A stretch of 64,000 bases of DNA from Capitulum mitella (Eukaryota; Arthropoda; Thecostraca; Pollicipedomorpha; Pollicipedidae). The position numbers were made by a program, and so were the translations under genes. Shown piece by piece: positions 23,700 through 34,972 of this stretch. The notes under the pieces are model-generated. The model saw only the letters and a list, made by a program, of their open reading frames with translations, had not been told where the DNA came from and ran no database searches. Location of the stretch: contig CP099850.1 in the NCBI GenBank assembly GCA_030062745.1, positions 4,154,001 through 4,218,000 on the forward strand, in the 5' to 3' direction. Position 1 is the first letter of the stretch, and each line of letters begins with the position of its first letter.

Positions 23700-26140
23700 T
23701 CCACTCCTCTACCCTCACTACACAGCGCAGACGTGGACGTTGTTGCTTGTTGAAACGTCTGCCAGGCAGTATTCGAATCCCGTAAGACTGGGGTGGGGGG
23801 GGATCAAGGATATGCCGTAAGATTTTCGGGGGCACGCATCCCCCTCAGCCACTTCCAACCCATTGCTCATGAAGCTAACCTGCTGTAGTTCCATTTCAGC
23901 ACGTATGGAACCCCTTTGCAGGCTTCAGCAGCCGGGAGACTGTATTTGGTGCATAGGCTGTTCTTCTGCTCAATAGATGGCGGTGCGAGCAGGTACCTTG
24001 AAATCCGTACGGAAAGTGTAGAGAAACATCTTCATTACACACAGGGAATAAGAAATGATGCTTTAAAAAATCGCAAAAAAATCCTTTATGCTCAAGTTTG
24101 GATTCTGATGAAAAATACCCAAAAGCGCTCTTAAAGAAGAGCGGACGGCTACCTCCAGACCTGATTTCGAAAATATCAGGGGATTTTTGCGAGCTTATAA
24201 TGATATAGTGCACCATAATTTCACTATTAATTTGGAGATGCTCGCAAAAACCTGTGGCATGACCAGGCCCAATGTTCATGGTACTGTGCTATAACATTCT
24301 ACATCTTAATAGCAAATTTTAAAGAAGAAAAATCAGTCAATTCCAAGATAACAGTATAAAAGTCATTGGCAGGATAAGGTCAAGTACCTGCATTCAGTTT
24401 GGTATTTTTCACTTTGTTAATGTTATAGCAGTCTAACTTTTTTCGACATGGATCCCTTTAACCTGACGCAGGTCAGTGGTATGGCCCGACCAAAAGTTAA
24501 GACGGCGCGCGGCGCTGCAGTTTTTGCTACTGTAAAAATAACTGAGGAGGTGTGTGCAAACACATCAACAGCGTCAAAGACACCGTTATCGACCGTTGGC
24601 GGGAGGATGGAGACTTTGGCGCTTAATTTGTGTTGCCTACAGCATTTTCAAAAGACATTGATCATCAGTCTCGAGCTACAGTGCTAAACACGATCATGTA
24701 TTGGTGTATGCAGAATATTTCATTAATTATTTGGTGACAAGCATATAAACCACTCATATTTCCATCCTTCTTTGCCCATTTTGGCACCCAGCTGATGGGA
24801 CTCGCCACAGGGCCTGCTTACTGCCCAGTCTGCGACGGCATCGACTGGAAACCTTTTTTAAGTTTTCGGTCCATTCCTTCGCGAGCGATACCGAGAGTTT
24901 CTTGTACCTGTATTCCTATTTAATGTTTATTCATAAAAGCATCACATGATAAACTGACTGCACACCACAAACCATTTATACCTGCAATTTTTATGCCATT
25001 TTCCGTCGGTAGTGGACGGTAATGTCCAATGAGGATATTTTCCAGTCATGTCGTAAATTATGCGTTTATGTATAATGATAAACCTAACAATGGGGACGTT
25101 TATCGATTTCGAACGAATGAGAACCGATAAGAAAACATTTCACGTGTACACAGTTTGATCGGAATCACTGGCCACGCCCTCAAAATCTGACTTACCGAAA
25201 TATTTTTTGAAAATGCGAATAGCAGAACATTGCAGCATTTCGTCCTTATCACTACGATATCCAGTTTTTGAAAATGCGACCATTGGTTATTGAAATAATT
25301 CCCATTATTTCATCAAGGGTTTCGCCAAAAATCATCCAGTTCCGTAATTTCAAATTGCTCTAGCGCAAAAACCGCTCTTCAGGCCGAGCTGAGAAGTGAA
25401 AATCTGACATCTCAGCCACAGATTACTCCCCGCACACCATTTCATCAGAATTTGAGACTGTGGTGTGCTACCCCCTGGTCGATATTGCGCGGAATGCCCC
25501 ATATACGCCTAGGCCAATCTCTGAGTACAGGAGGTTTGCTTTGAAGGGAAGTCGAATGTCTTGTGCCCAAGAGACTCAGTAGAACTGTAGTGAGGCCTCG
25601 TTTCTTATTTTTAGCCAAAATGGGTCTCTTGTTATCGTTTTGTCAACGTTGTGTGCAAATAAATGTACTGACCAAAAATGGGTCTCCTTTTGTTGTCGAA
25701 AACATGACACTGTTGGGGGCCAACGACTAGCTCTTTATCACATGCCTCAACGGACGGCGAATGAATGACTGTACGATGGATCATTGTCGCACAGATCTAC
25801 GTTGCTGTGTAAGGATACACTATCGGCAGACAATATTGGGAGTGCCTTTTCTCCGGCTGGAAATGACTTCTTAAAGTCTGTTTAGTTTGGATTTGGGCCG
25901 AGGCTCTCTTTGCGCTCTTTGTGTTTTGTCTGAACGCTTGAGCTCCCTGTTCTTTGTTCGCTCCTGTTCTCTATTCGTCGCTGTCCTCCCACTATTTTGC
26001 TCGTCCATTCGCCTATAACTCGCGAAGCCTTTCGACCCGCGCGCATCACAGCGCGGTGTGGACGATTTCCAGAACCGGATTATGATCATGATGTGCGGGT
26101 GCATTTGTTCGCAGCTGCTGATCACTAACGGCGGGCTTTT
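23700..26140. other. non-coding stretch, no gene seen
   Basis: No supported exon. A pair of inverted 13-base segments (GATTTTTGCGAGC near 24182 and GCTCGCAAAAACC near 24240) could form a stem with a 45-base loop. The rest shows short frames without motifs. Confidence 0.5.
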
Positions 26141-26144
26141 TCAG

Positions 26145-26228
26145 CTGCAGATGAGGACTGGAGAAGCAACTGTAGCCCGACGCCAGTTCCGCCCGTACCT
26201 CCCGTGCCCGCTGTGATGGAGGCGAAAG
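26145..26228 (+). CDS. candidate internal exon, proline/valine-rich, phase 1-1
   Basis: The upstream sequence has a model acceptor: a CTAAC branch-like word followed by GGCGGGCTTTTTCAG|. The 84-base exon ends at a strong donor, AAAG|GTAAGG. Of the three frames, two hit stops and the third reads through: ADEDWRSNCSPTPVPPVP followed by PVPAVMEAK. It begins by completing a codon left by a phase-1 intron and ends in phase 1, so it joins in frame both to the exon at 1-63 and to the exon at 60083. The product is unknown and looks like a disordered proline-rich linker. This is one of the two strongest exon calls in the window. Confidence 0.5.
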
Positions 26229-26470
26229 GTAAGGGCGCAGAGCCGATATCGGCGGCACCGCATGGCCTTGCGCCACGCCCGACGGCGCGAGCGCAAACAT
26301 CGTCAGGCAGCATCTGTAAAGCAAACATGGGACCATCAGCACCCTTCACGCTTCCAGGTAAAGAATGTTGCAATTTAAAACTCTGCTCAGAATATCCTTT
26401 GCGACGCTCACAGTCGCCTACGGGTGAAGTTGTGTCGAAAACGAAACCGGATTCTTCGGCTGTGCGGAAC
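26229..26470. other. short GC-rich stretch between exon and hAT element
   Basis: A second donor-like CAG|GTAAAG lies at 26360, which could extend or replace the exon donor. No further coding support was found before the hAT target duplication begins at 26471. Confidence 0.35.
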
Positions 26471-26478
26471 GCTTGGAT

Positions 26479-26600
26479 TAGGGATGCACCGGATATCCGG
26501 TCCGGCCGGATATCCGGCCGGATATTAGAGATTATCCGGTATCCGGTATCCGGCCGGATATTTTTGTGATCCGGCCGGATACTGCCGGATATTTAACCTC
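26479..26600. repeat. left terminal and subterminal repeat array of the hAT element
   Basis: After TAGGGATGCACCGGAT the sequence is dominated by palindromic CCGGATA, TATCCGG and GGCCGG words. The mirror-image array lies at 29207-29313. Palindromic subterminal clusters of this kind are known binding regions in hAT elements; binding here is inferred. Confidence 0.8.
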
Positions 26601-26682
26601 CTGGTGTACAATCAAGACGTTGCTCTAATGTCGGCGCCCAAAACCGTTTCAGGGGAAACGTGGCTTGTTGTGTTAGATTGTC

Positions 26683-26740
26683 GATGTAACTGGCAGTTCC
26701 AGGTCGATCTGGAGACCGACTTGGAACTGCCAGTTACATC
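26683..26740. repeat. perfect hairpin, 19-bp arms, inside the hAT element
   Basis: GATGTAACTGGCAGTTCCA (26683-26701) pairs exactly with TGGAACTGCCAGTTACATC (26722-26740) around a 20-base loop that itself contains GGTC/GACC. It may be an internal feature of the element or the trace of a small inverted insertion. Confidence 0.85.
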
Positions 26741-27074
26741 TGCCAGGAACTTGGAACCAATTCTTTTCTGTATTGGTCCGGGAGGGTTCGGACATATCTT
26801 GCAAGAATGGGACTCAGGTTCAAAACTGTGAAACAATAGCCAGCATGCGGTCAGCAGCCCATCTTATGATTTCCTTTTTTCGAAATATTTCTTATCTTTC
26901 TCAAATTCTGACACAAATGCATTACGGAAAAATATAAAATGTGGGCACTGGAAAATGAGACAGTATTCAAAGTCATACCGTAACCACATTAATTACTGCA
27001 TGAACATTAAACTTTGCAGAAATGTAGCCATAACCGTTGCGGTCAGCTCTTGCTTAATGGGTCATCTCCATCAC

Positions 27075-28000
27075 CTCTTATCTGTCGGCAAGACGCACGC
27101 GCCTGGGTACGCGCACCAGCATTTTACGCGGGATCTCTAGGTCCAGAGCAGCGATCACCTGGCTCATCCAGCGCTTCAGGGCGACTTTGGATGTTACGTA
27201 CCAGTCTCCCTGATACATCCTCTGCTTAATGATGCTCCAGATGTCCTCAGTAGGACACACCTGGTGCACACAGGGGGACTGCTGTCACGCACTACATACG
27301 GCGCTCTGGCCTCTTCCAGCAACTTGAGCGTTTTCCTCGCATAATGAGCGCTGGCGAAGTCTGGCCAGATCAACACGTCCCTCTCGAAACAGTACTCATC
27401 CAAATATGGGATGAGCACATCTCCTACGCAGTTCTCACGGTACATGTTACCATCAACATTACCCATACCCGGCATGATAGCCGGCTTTGTCACACCCCTG
27501 AGAGAGATAGCGGGCCACACGAAAAGATTACGGGAAACTTGCTCTCTGGCCTCAGTTGTACTTTTGCTGGACTTCTGCTGGACGTGCTCCAACAGAGTAC
27601 CCAGGGTTTCCTGACATATACCTCTCGTGGTAGGTGAAGTAGCTTTCGTCGTCCATGGCAATGCCCCGTTCTTTCCGATTTCATGTGATCCGCGGACAGT
27701 TTCCGGATGCGGGTCTTTTGGGCGACCTCTTGTTTTTGGGTGACCTTGGGCGACCTCTTGCTCTTTCGGTACCGAACCTTGTTTGCCACCAATATTTTTT
27801 TGTCACGTACGTTCTGGAGATTCCAAACCTTCCAGCCGGAACGCGTTATGACACCCGTTGTTTTTACAGCTCGAATCAGCTGTAGCTGTCTTTTAACACG
27901 CGCACTGGAATGGGGCTCTTTTTGTGACCCCCACCTGCTCTTCTTGAATATCTCGGGAACGCATCTGAGTTGGTTGCTGTTACTTTGTGACATTTATGGC
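27075..28000 (-). pseudogene. Tc1/mariner-type transposase, frameshifted
   Basis: Read on the minus strand, fragments follow the order of a DDE transposase. A basic N-terminal region lies at about 27990-27660 (VWNLQNVRDKK, KVRYRKSKRSPKVTQKQ), then MDDESYFTYHERYMSG (about 27657-27610, first catalytic D) and FVWPAISLRGVTKPAIMPG (about 27525-27465). The second D follows in LIWPDFASAHYARKTL at about 27360, then PTEDIWSIIKQRMY at about 27252-27210. The first catalytic region, the second, and the C-terminal part lie in three different frames, so at least three shifts exist and the gene is dead. The WPD-F/L-AS-HYA and P-x-E-D-W motifs are typical of a Tc1/mariner branch common in invertebrates. No terminal inverted repeats with TA duplications could be found for it. 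Confidence 0.8.
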
Positions 28001-28199
28001 ATTTGAATAACTCGTCGAATGGCGTAGAAAAATTGGAAATCGGCTGGAAATTTTGAAGTTTCAAGCATCTGAAGTCAGGCAAACATCACGAAAACGACAG
28101 TTGTCGCTGACAAATGGGAACTTTGTGAAAGAACTGGCGTTCTACTTAAGACTGCTGTTTGAACACAGTCAGGCGATGTCATTCGAGCATAAGTGATGG

Positions 28200-28501
28200 A
28201 CGTACCAAGGCCACAGCCATGGTCAATAAGGGTTAAGGGCATCAAAGGTCAAGGCTTGTGACCTGATCCAGATTTGCTTTGCAAGATGTCAGTTTGTATG
28301 AAATATGCATTCGAAGGCCCTAATAAAAACACGTATGCGCACACTGATACGCTTACATATTCCGAGGTCAGTGAAGGTCAAGGTCGTTAAAGGCCAAGGT
28401 CAAATATCTTGTAACCTTGCTCAGATTTGTTCTGAGAAATATCGATTTGTACGAAATATGCGTTCAAAGACCCTGATAAAGACACGTGTGCGCTCATGCA
28501 G

Positions 28502-28574
<73 letters not shown>

Positions 28575-28720
28575 AGTCATTTCAGGTCAAGGTCATCAAA
28601 GGTCAAGGGCAGGTTTTTGTGACCTGGTCCAGATTTGCTTTGCAATACATCGATTTTTGTGAAATACGCATTCAAACACCCTTCTAAAACACGTTTGGCA
28701 TATTGATACTGACATGTATA
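28200..28720. repeat. three diverged tandem units rich in GGTCAAGGTCA
   Basis: Three units share the order AAGGTCAAGG..., then GTGACCTG-TCCAGATTTGCTTTGCAA, then TTTGTATGAAATATGC(A/G)TTC, then AAAACACGT. The CAGATTTG anchor recurs at 28269, 28422 and 28630. The last interval is longer because a CA/TA microsatellite sits between units two and three. Several units contain TCAAGGTCA, the monomer-type nuclear-receptor core. The whole array lies inside the hAT element. Confidence 0.7.
28502..28571. repeat. compound (CA)n-(TA)n microsatellite
   Basis: An uninterrupted CA run (28502-28526) passes directly into a TA run to 28571. It lies between two units of the AGGTCA tandem repeat. Confidence 0.95.
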
Positions 28721-29329
28721 TACATACATAGCTATACATACATACAGAAATATAAACGCTGGAAATGACCAGATGTACCGATGTTGGCTACCTTCATTGA
28801 AAATGCGACAAAAGATACATGTCGGGCCCTCATTTACTCTAAACTGTCCCGTGTTGTTCGAAATCTGATCTGTAAAAGATGAAAAAGTGACGTCGCAGGT
28901 CATTGACCTGACATGACCTCGACCCAGAATCCCCAGTCAAGACGCCAAATGAATGGAAGTTATCGTATTCCACGTTTTAACGGCCCAGCAAACACCCCGT
29001 TTCGTTCGAAAAGTTGTACGGAATGGCATGTACAGGCCGGTAAAGTGTCCAAAGTTGACCTTTTCCACCCCATTTGGCCTTGAAGATATCGACTCACAAG
29101 CAGTTGGCATTTTTTGCTAATTTTTTCAGTTTCCCATATTTTTCTTTCCTATTCAGTCTTTTCGGCTTCATTATTTCAATAGAAATAGTAAATAAAAACA
29201 TGGAAACATAATATCCGGTATCCGGCCGGATATCCGGCCGGATATTCGGCACCCCGATCCGGCATATCCGGTATCCGGCCGGATCACAAAAATCCCGATC
29301 CGGTGCATCCCTAGCTTGGATGACGCCGG

Positions 29330-30555
29330 CGCTTCGCGCGTCAGGCGATGTGACGCGGGTTGACGTCAGTCGAGACGGTCATGACGTCATTGCCTGATGG
29401 GAACCCGCCGCGCTGATAGCGTCAATTGGACGCTAACTCACCACCGGATTTATATGCCGCCGGCGGCATCGCTCGCTAACTCGGCTGAGCGCAATTTCAT
29501 GAAGAATGGAACTCGCTGATGCTTTTCGTCCCGCGCGTTAACTTCTAATTGGATGGCCGAGGCCGCACCCGGCCCGGCTATGGCTTAGCCTTCGACGAAG
29601 CTCTGCCGGGTGGGTGCCTGAGCCAGGAACGAGACGGCAAGAGACGTGTCTGAAATGGCGCACTGGTTGAACCATGTCCGTTTTTATGGCTGAGTGGTCG
29701 ACCGTCGCCAGTTTAGGGGAAAGCAGTTACGGATTTGCGAGTGTGTGGGTTGAAATGAAAAAAAAAACGGAAGCACAGGTTTCTTACCGGTACATGTTTT
29801 CATATTATGTCTGCTAAGCGGTACTGGCAGGAGAAGTTTCAAAGGGAAGTGCAGTACCTTATGTGCGTCGTAGTACGCATGGTTTCAGATATAGCTAAAG
29901 CGCCAATAAGTAATGTTCCAGGCAGAGTGAGGGAGCTAGCGCAGAGAGCGTCTACTGCGTACTCCTACGGACAGCGCCCCTCTCTAGATTTCTGAACACG
30001 TGATGCGTTACGGGCCTGCTTGAAAACACTAGCAGCCTTCGATGGTGCCGGCATCGTGTCCGTGGCGTCTGGGCACATATGCAGGGCTGCAGAGGTGCTG
30101 CTTGGAAAGAATCGCCTCGACATTTGCGAATGCCCCTCCTGCGAGACGAAGCTCCCCATCTCGGAGTCGTTGTAAAACGACTGGCCGCGGTAGCAGAATC
30201 TGTGGATCGACACGCTGTTTAGAAAGTGGAAAAGAAAAGATAGCAAGCATTGCCATTAGACTCTGGACAGGCATCGAGGTGCCATTGTGATGGGTAACTG
30301 GACATCTGTAAAAACATGATGAAAACATGTTTTGATGAAAACACAAACAAACATCGCCACAAAATGAAACAAATGGGAGAAAACGCCATCCAAGCGGCTA
30401 ACAATGGACGAATGATGGGCCTTGGGCCGTTTGGTTTTGTACTGTGATTAGCGGTCCGCCTCAGCAGCTTGATTCCGGCAGAAATTTGTTACATATGCCA
30501 GCCACAACCGGCTGGGAGCGTGTCGAGGCAGACCTGCTGTAAATCATCAGCGAAA
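29330..30555. other. non-coding stretch, no gene seen
   Basis: CRE-like TGACGTCA-type words occur near 29360-29395. Overlapping frames on both strands at 29965-30346 (about 93-105 codons) look moderately protein-like, for example RPVVLQRLRDGELRLAGGAF on the minus strand. They lack a recognisable family or clear splice sites, so I do not call a gene. Confidence 0.4.
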
Positions 30556-30559
30556 GCGC

Positions 30560-31060
30560 GGGAGTGCGGTGATCCGAGGGCAGAGAGGGGAGCAAACTCG
30601 GCCCCTCGAGCTGGAAATCGAGCCACACTGGCCGCGCCTCCGGGACGGTACACCGCAGACCGGCGCGTGCCACTCGCTCCGCCACTCGCGTCCGTGCCCG
30701 GCGTCTGCTCTCGGGGACTGGTGCTCTCTGCTCCGGGACAGACTCGCACCTCCCCCGAGACCGTCCGTCTCAGGCCTCCCTACGCGGGCCACCGCGGCTC
30801 GCCGCTCGGCTGAGCCCGGTCTCCGCGGCTCTCTCTGGTGCTTTTGCGGTCCGCCAGCTGGCCGCGGAGGGACCGTGCCGGTTGGCGGCCGGCCGTCTCG
30901 GCCTGATTTCCGGGGACGGATGAGACTGCCGCCGCCGACGGCCTGACCTCTAGAGGTGACCCCCCCCCTCCAGCCGTTCCCCGCCACACATCGACCTTGG
31001 CTTCGTCCGTCGCCGCGGCCAGGTACGGCGACGTGATTTCGGAGCTCGGGCGAACCCATT
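30560..31060. promoter_or_regulatory. GC/CpG island
   Basis: A CG-dense block with competing open frames on both strands of up to 170 codons. At its right end a C-rich tract ending CTCCAG| (30973) and a donor CAG|GTACGG (31022) enclose 49 bp that could be a tiny exon, but nothing else supports it. Confidence 0.3.
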
Positions 31061-31644
31061 TTGAGTCCGTTGCTTCCGTGCAGCCTCGTGGAGTTGGTGG
31101 TGAATTCTCAAATTACGGGAGGGCAGCTGCCCGCACCACCCCTGCGTTTCCGCCGTTCCCGGCCGTACTGCAGGCAACAAAGCCAAACTGAGTAACTTCT
31201 GGCGGGAATTCCAAGGCAGCGTAAGTCAGTTCTGTAGCTGTGTAAATGTGTCTCTTGAATTCTTGGTTTAAAAGGGCCGCCTCGCGACTGCGCCATTTTA
31301 GTGTGTGTGTGTCCTAAAAGTGACCGGATTTAATTTCCGGTGCTGTCACGAGCTGGGACTGAGCCTTATCCCAGAATACATTCCGTCTCAGACCACAGGG
31401 ATTCCAGATTCACCATATCTTCCTCTGGAATGCTGGGAATGTTAATTGACTGCAGATATTGTGCGTTGTTGCGGCCAATCTCAGCAATGTCGTGGTGTCA
31501 TTGCGAACTCTCAGTTGAATTTCGGCATACTGCGAAATCTGGAACCGATTTCCTTGGCCAACAAGTATTTGTCAGTAGGGTGCGTTTTTGGACGTGCGTT
31601 GCAGCACTGATAGGCACAAGATGGGTTGAAAGATTGTTCTTTTC

Positions 31645-31810
31645 CAACGGTGCGCCCAGGATTTTTCCTAAGTGGAGACTTGGCCTTCGTCCGGGGGCCT
31701 CCGACTTCAAGACCTTCGTCATTCGGCAGTATGCATTGCGTTTGCTTTACAACCAGCGGCGAGTTCAGGATTTTCCTGAGTGGGAGGGGAAGGGTCAGGT
31801 TTTCGCCTGG
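31645..31810. repeat. two diverged hAT-type element ends in tandem
   Basis: GGTGCGCCCAGGATTTTTCC (about 31648) and CAGCGGCGAGTTCAGGATTTTCC (about 31754) both resemble the left terminus consensus CAGGGGCGTAGCCAGGATTTTC of the MITE family. Each is followed by a G-rich shoulder. Matching right ends and duplications were not found, so these are fragments or one end duplicated. Confidence 0.4.
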
Positions 31811-31894
31811 GGGCAATGCCACTGCCACTGCAGCATGTTTTGCTTTGTTTCCTATCCGCGAGCTGCGAAACGAAATTCGAATGAGTGAGGTTCT

Positions 31895-32520
31895 GAATTG
31901 CAAGGGTTCCTTTACACACGCACAGGGGGCCCTTTTCGGGACCAGCTTGAAGGTACTGCTTACAGGGCCACCACCTCTATAGGCCCGAAAGGGCCGCACT
32001 ACAGTCCGGCATGAAGTTCCTTTACAGGACAACAGAGTCCCCTTTACGGGCCGGCAGGTTGCCCCTCTTCAGGTCAATGGGATGGCCCATTTACCTGTAG
32101 GACCGGTAGCAGGGGCCCCCTCAGAGATCAGGAGGCCGTCAGGAGGCCCGTATGTGGCCCTTTTCAGGTTAGCACGACCCCTTTATGTGCCAGCAGGTCA
32201 TCCTTCCCAGTCCTGCGCGTCCGCCTTGCAGGGCGGTGATTTACCGCGGTTGCAGGGCGACAAATTCGTTTGCAGGTCCTTAGGCGGAATCTTCACAGGC
32301 CAGCAGGGGGCCTCAGTATGGACCAGCAGGGAACCCTTTCAAGGCTGGTATTAAGCCCCTTTATTGAGGCGTCTTCAGGCTGGCAGGTTGCCATTTGCAG
32401 GATGACGCAGGACCTTTTTGCAGGCTGGCAGAGGCCCCTTATTATGCCGTCAGGGATCCTCTTTACGGGCTAGAATGGGCTTCCTTCAAATACCAGCAGG
32501 AGTCCCTTTGCTAGCAAAGT
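31895..32520. repeat. degenerate minisatellite, ~22-30-bp unit
   Basis: Across 600 bp a phrase like CCCTTTACAGGCCAGCAGG recurs with variable spacing, for example near 32010, 32041, 32063, 32177, 32295, 32420 and 32458. The decay suggests an old array. It produces only chance frames. Confidence 0.65.
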
Positions 32521-32779
32521 AGCATGGGCCATGTTAAGAAGGCCCGCGATAGAAAGGGCCCCTAATATTAGCGCCCGTTGCTCGAGTGAGCCCCAGTGAA
32601 GAGACGTCAGGCACCTCTCCGTTCCACGATCAGAGGTGCACGTTTCAGTGGAACCGGGGACCCCTCTGCACTGCGCAAAATAAGCCTTGTTGGGCCGGAA
32701 TATACTGCTCGCCAAACTAAGTCTCTGCTGCGCATGCACTCATACAGTTTCGTACCGCCCTCGAATAAGCCCTGATGTA

Positions 32780-33110
32780 CAGATGACTGCACCCGCCGCA
32801 TACAATCGACCGACCCGTCCGAGAACTACGGCCGCTCCTCATCTCGGTGGCGGGCTGCAGGCTGTCTCGGACGGAGTCGGTTCCCCGCAGACCACTTCAT
32901 CCCGCTCCGGCCCGAGCGGCTTCTGCCGCCCAGACGCCAGCTCAGCAGACCGACGCTCTGCCCGTGCCTTTTGGCACGCGGCACGTGTCGTCATGAGGCT
33001 TGCCGAGCCGTCCGTTCGTCACGAGACAGCGCCCGGCTGTGCGGCGCTGTTGAAAGATGCAACGCTTCCCCGCGATGCATTGTCCGGTCTGCAGTCTGAA
33101 AGAGGCGGCG
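32780..33110. promoter_or_regulatory. GC-rich block
   Basis: A moderately CG-dense block. The 143-codon plus frame crossing it (32687-33118) has no recognisable motif. Possible island, no other evidence. Confidence 0.25.
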
Positions 33111-33114
33111 CTGA

Positions 33115-34965
33115 ATAACTGACTTTTGACGCACTTTTGCTCGGTATCGGTATCGGCGGGTGCGGTACGGTAATCACGCTTCTGTGCAGGTTACGTCAGT
33201 GGGCACCATCGTTTCGGGCAGAGGGAATGTGCGAAGGATTAACTTTGTTCGCAAGCAGATCGCCTTGCGTACGATTTTTGTGGGATACTTAAGACGCAAG
33301 TTTTGTTTTGTTTTTTCTGTTTCTGAAGATGCTTTGGAACGCGTGCATCTTGTGTTATGGAAACAAAAGGCACCAGGGATACAAAACAATCACGTAAACG
33401 TAGATGCACCCGGGTGTGGGGGTGGGGGTTAGGGGTTGGAGTTCTCCCCGAGCCTGAGGAGGTTCCTTCCGGGGTCTGCTCATTCGGACGACAGCCGCTT
33501 TTGTCTACAGTTCTGAATAATTCTTTACTTACTCCAGTACCCTGCATTTTTTCTATTTCCGTTTTTTTGTTATATGGCCTTCCGGCCGTATAGCAGTTAG
33601 CACGGTTCAGAACCACCTAAGTAGTGGATAAACGTTATTTGCAGTCCAGGATCCATATCCAGGAAAGTGGATACTACAATGTGGCGGCATTTCCCCAGGA
33701 TTTTGTTCCCATTTATTCACGTGCAACGCAGTGTGAGCGACGGCGAAGATATTGATCACATTTGCTCGCTCTGTTGCGTTTCGAGGAAGAAGCAAACCAT
33801 TGCCTGTCACACATATGCTAGTCCTAAAACAAAGGAGCAGAAAACTCAACGTTATCGTTAGATTGGATGACACGTCTTGGTGTAGGAGCGTTTCAAAGTT
33901 GGCAGGACCAGACAAAGTTGCCGGCAGTTTCCTCGCATGCAGCACCATAAAGCTAATATGAAAATTGTCCCTCGAAGTTGGTTAGGGTCGACGCTAAGCT
34001 CGCTCGACCGTTGCCGTACCTGCTCCGTGGGCTGTTACACACATGATGAAACTCCATCCTGGAAGACAAACTCCGCTCAACGCTGGTGCGGTGTATAGCC
34101 TGTAGATGGTAGATAAGATATTCCAAGCCATTGCACGCCACTTTTGTAGAACACATCGTGACATGAAATAAGAAAAATAATGACAGTCATCTGCCGCCGC
34201 TTTGGCTTATTGTTACGTCTCTAGTAATAAGTCTTTGTTATCCCAACTCCTTGATTTTATTCAATTTGCATGCAATTTCCAGAGGAATGACCATCTCGCC
34301 GGAATATGGTTCTGGCGTGAATGCGCCCACGACCAGGTTTTAAAAATGACGTCATCCTAATTACAGAAATGCTGATTTTCCCCTGGTCGTCTTTTACGAT
34401 TTTTGTTATTTTGAAATTCAGCCCTGGAAAAGCGCCGTCTGAGGGTAAATTCGAAATCGACGTCACATGTAGGTTCTGCAGTGGATGAGGAGCCCGAAAT
34501 ATGACGCAAGCTGTTTCCGAGTAATTTTGCACAGAGATGGTGACTGATTGCAACATTAAATACGGTGACGGATTACAAAATTGGCTCTCAAGGGACCGTT
34601 CGACGGCTATCGACGAAAAAAAGCAAAGATACCCCAAGCATGAGTAGAGGCGCGCAAAGGATGGCCGCTGGACATAGCGTGGTAGTCAGCAGAAACAGCG
34701 GACAATCGGCAGCCCAGTGGTCTGGCGACTTTTGTGTTCTGTGCGGAAACACCAGTGGCATGGGTGCAATGATCGACTCGCCGTTGTGATAACGGTGCGA
34801 CGAACTGCCACCGACAGCTTTCAAACTTCGTCATCACATAGACGTTTGGATCGACAAAAATTGGCCTGGGTGGCGTGGACAGCAAAGTAGTGCAGAGGAA
34901 AGACGAATCTTGTGCTTCCATTGCCTCTGCGTTTAGCTTTCACCCTGTTACTGGAGGGCTAGACG
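33115..34965. other. non-coding stretch, no gene seen
   Basis: No supported gene, RNA or delimited element. A G-rich patch lies at 33411-33450. Short frames on both strands carry no known domain. Confidence 0.5.
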
Positions 34966-34972
34966 GTATGGC

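Larger units (their letters stand above)
26479..29313. mobile_element. complete hAT-like transposon, 2,835 bp, with nested sequences
   Basis: Both ends carry a perfect 16-bp terminal inverted repeat, TAGGGATGCACCGGAT. The flanks are a perfect 8-bp duplication, GCTTGGAT, at 26471-26478 and 29314-29321. These two features together define a hAT-superfamily insertion. Next to both ends lie arrays of CCGGATATCCGGCCGGATA-like words, and both share TTTTTGTGATCCGGCCGG at different depths, as expected of subterminal transposase-binding repeats. No hAT transposase reading frame is visible. The interior instead holds a broken Tc1/mariner-type gene, a hairpin and AGGTCA-rich tandem repeats, so the element is non-autonomous or has been overrun by nested insertions. 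Confidence 0.9.

Noticed and set aside
29965..30346. Minus-strand gene or transposon fragment
   Set aside because: Two frames look equally protein-like, none matches a family I know, and splice sites are lacking.
30974..31022. 49-bp micro-exon between CTCCAG and GTACGG
   Set aside because: Too short, inside a GC island, phase does not fit the main model.
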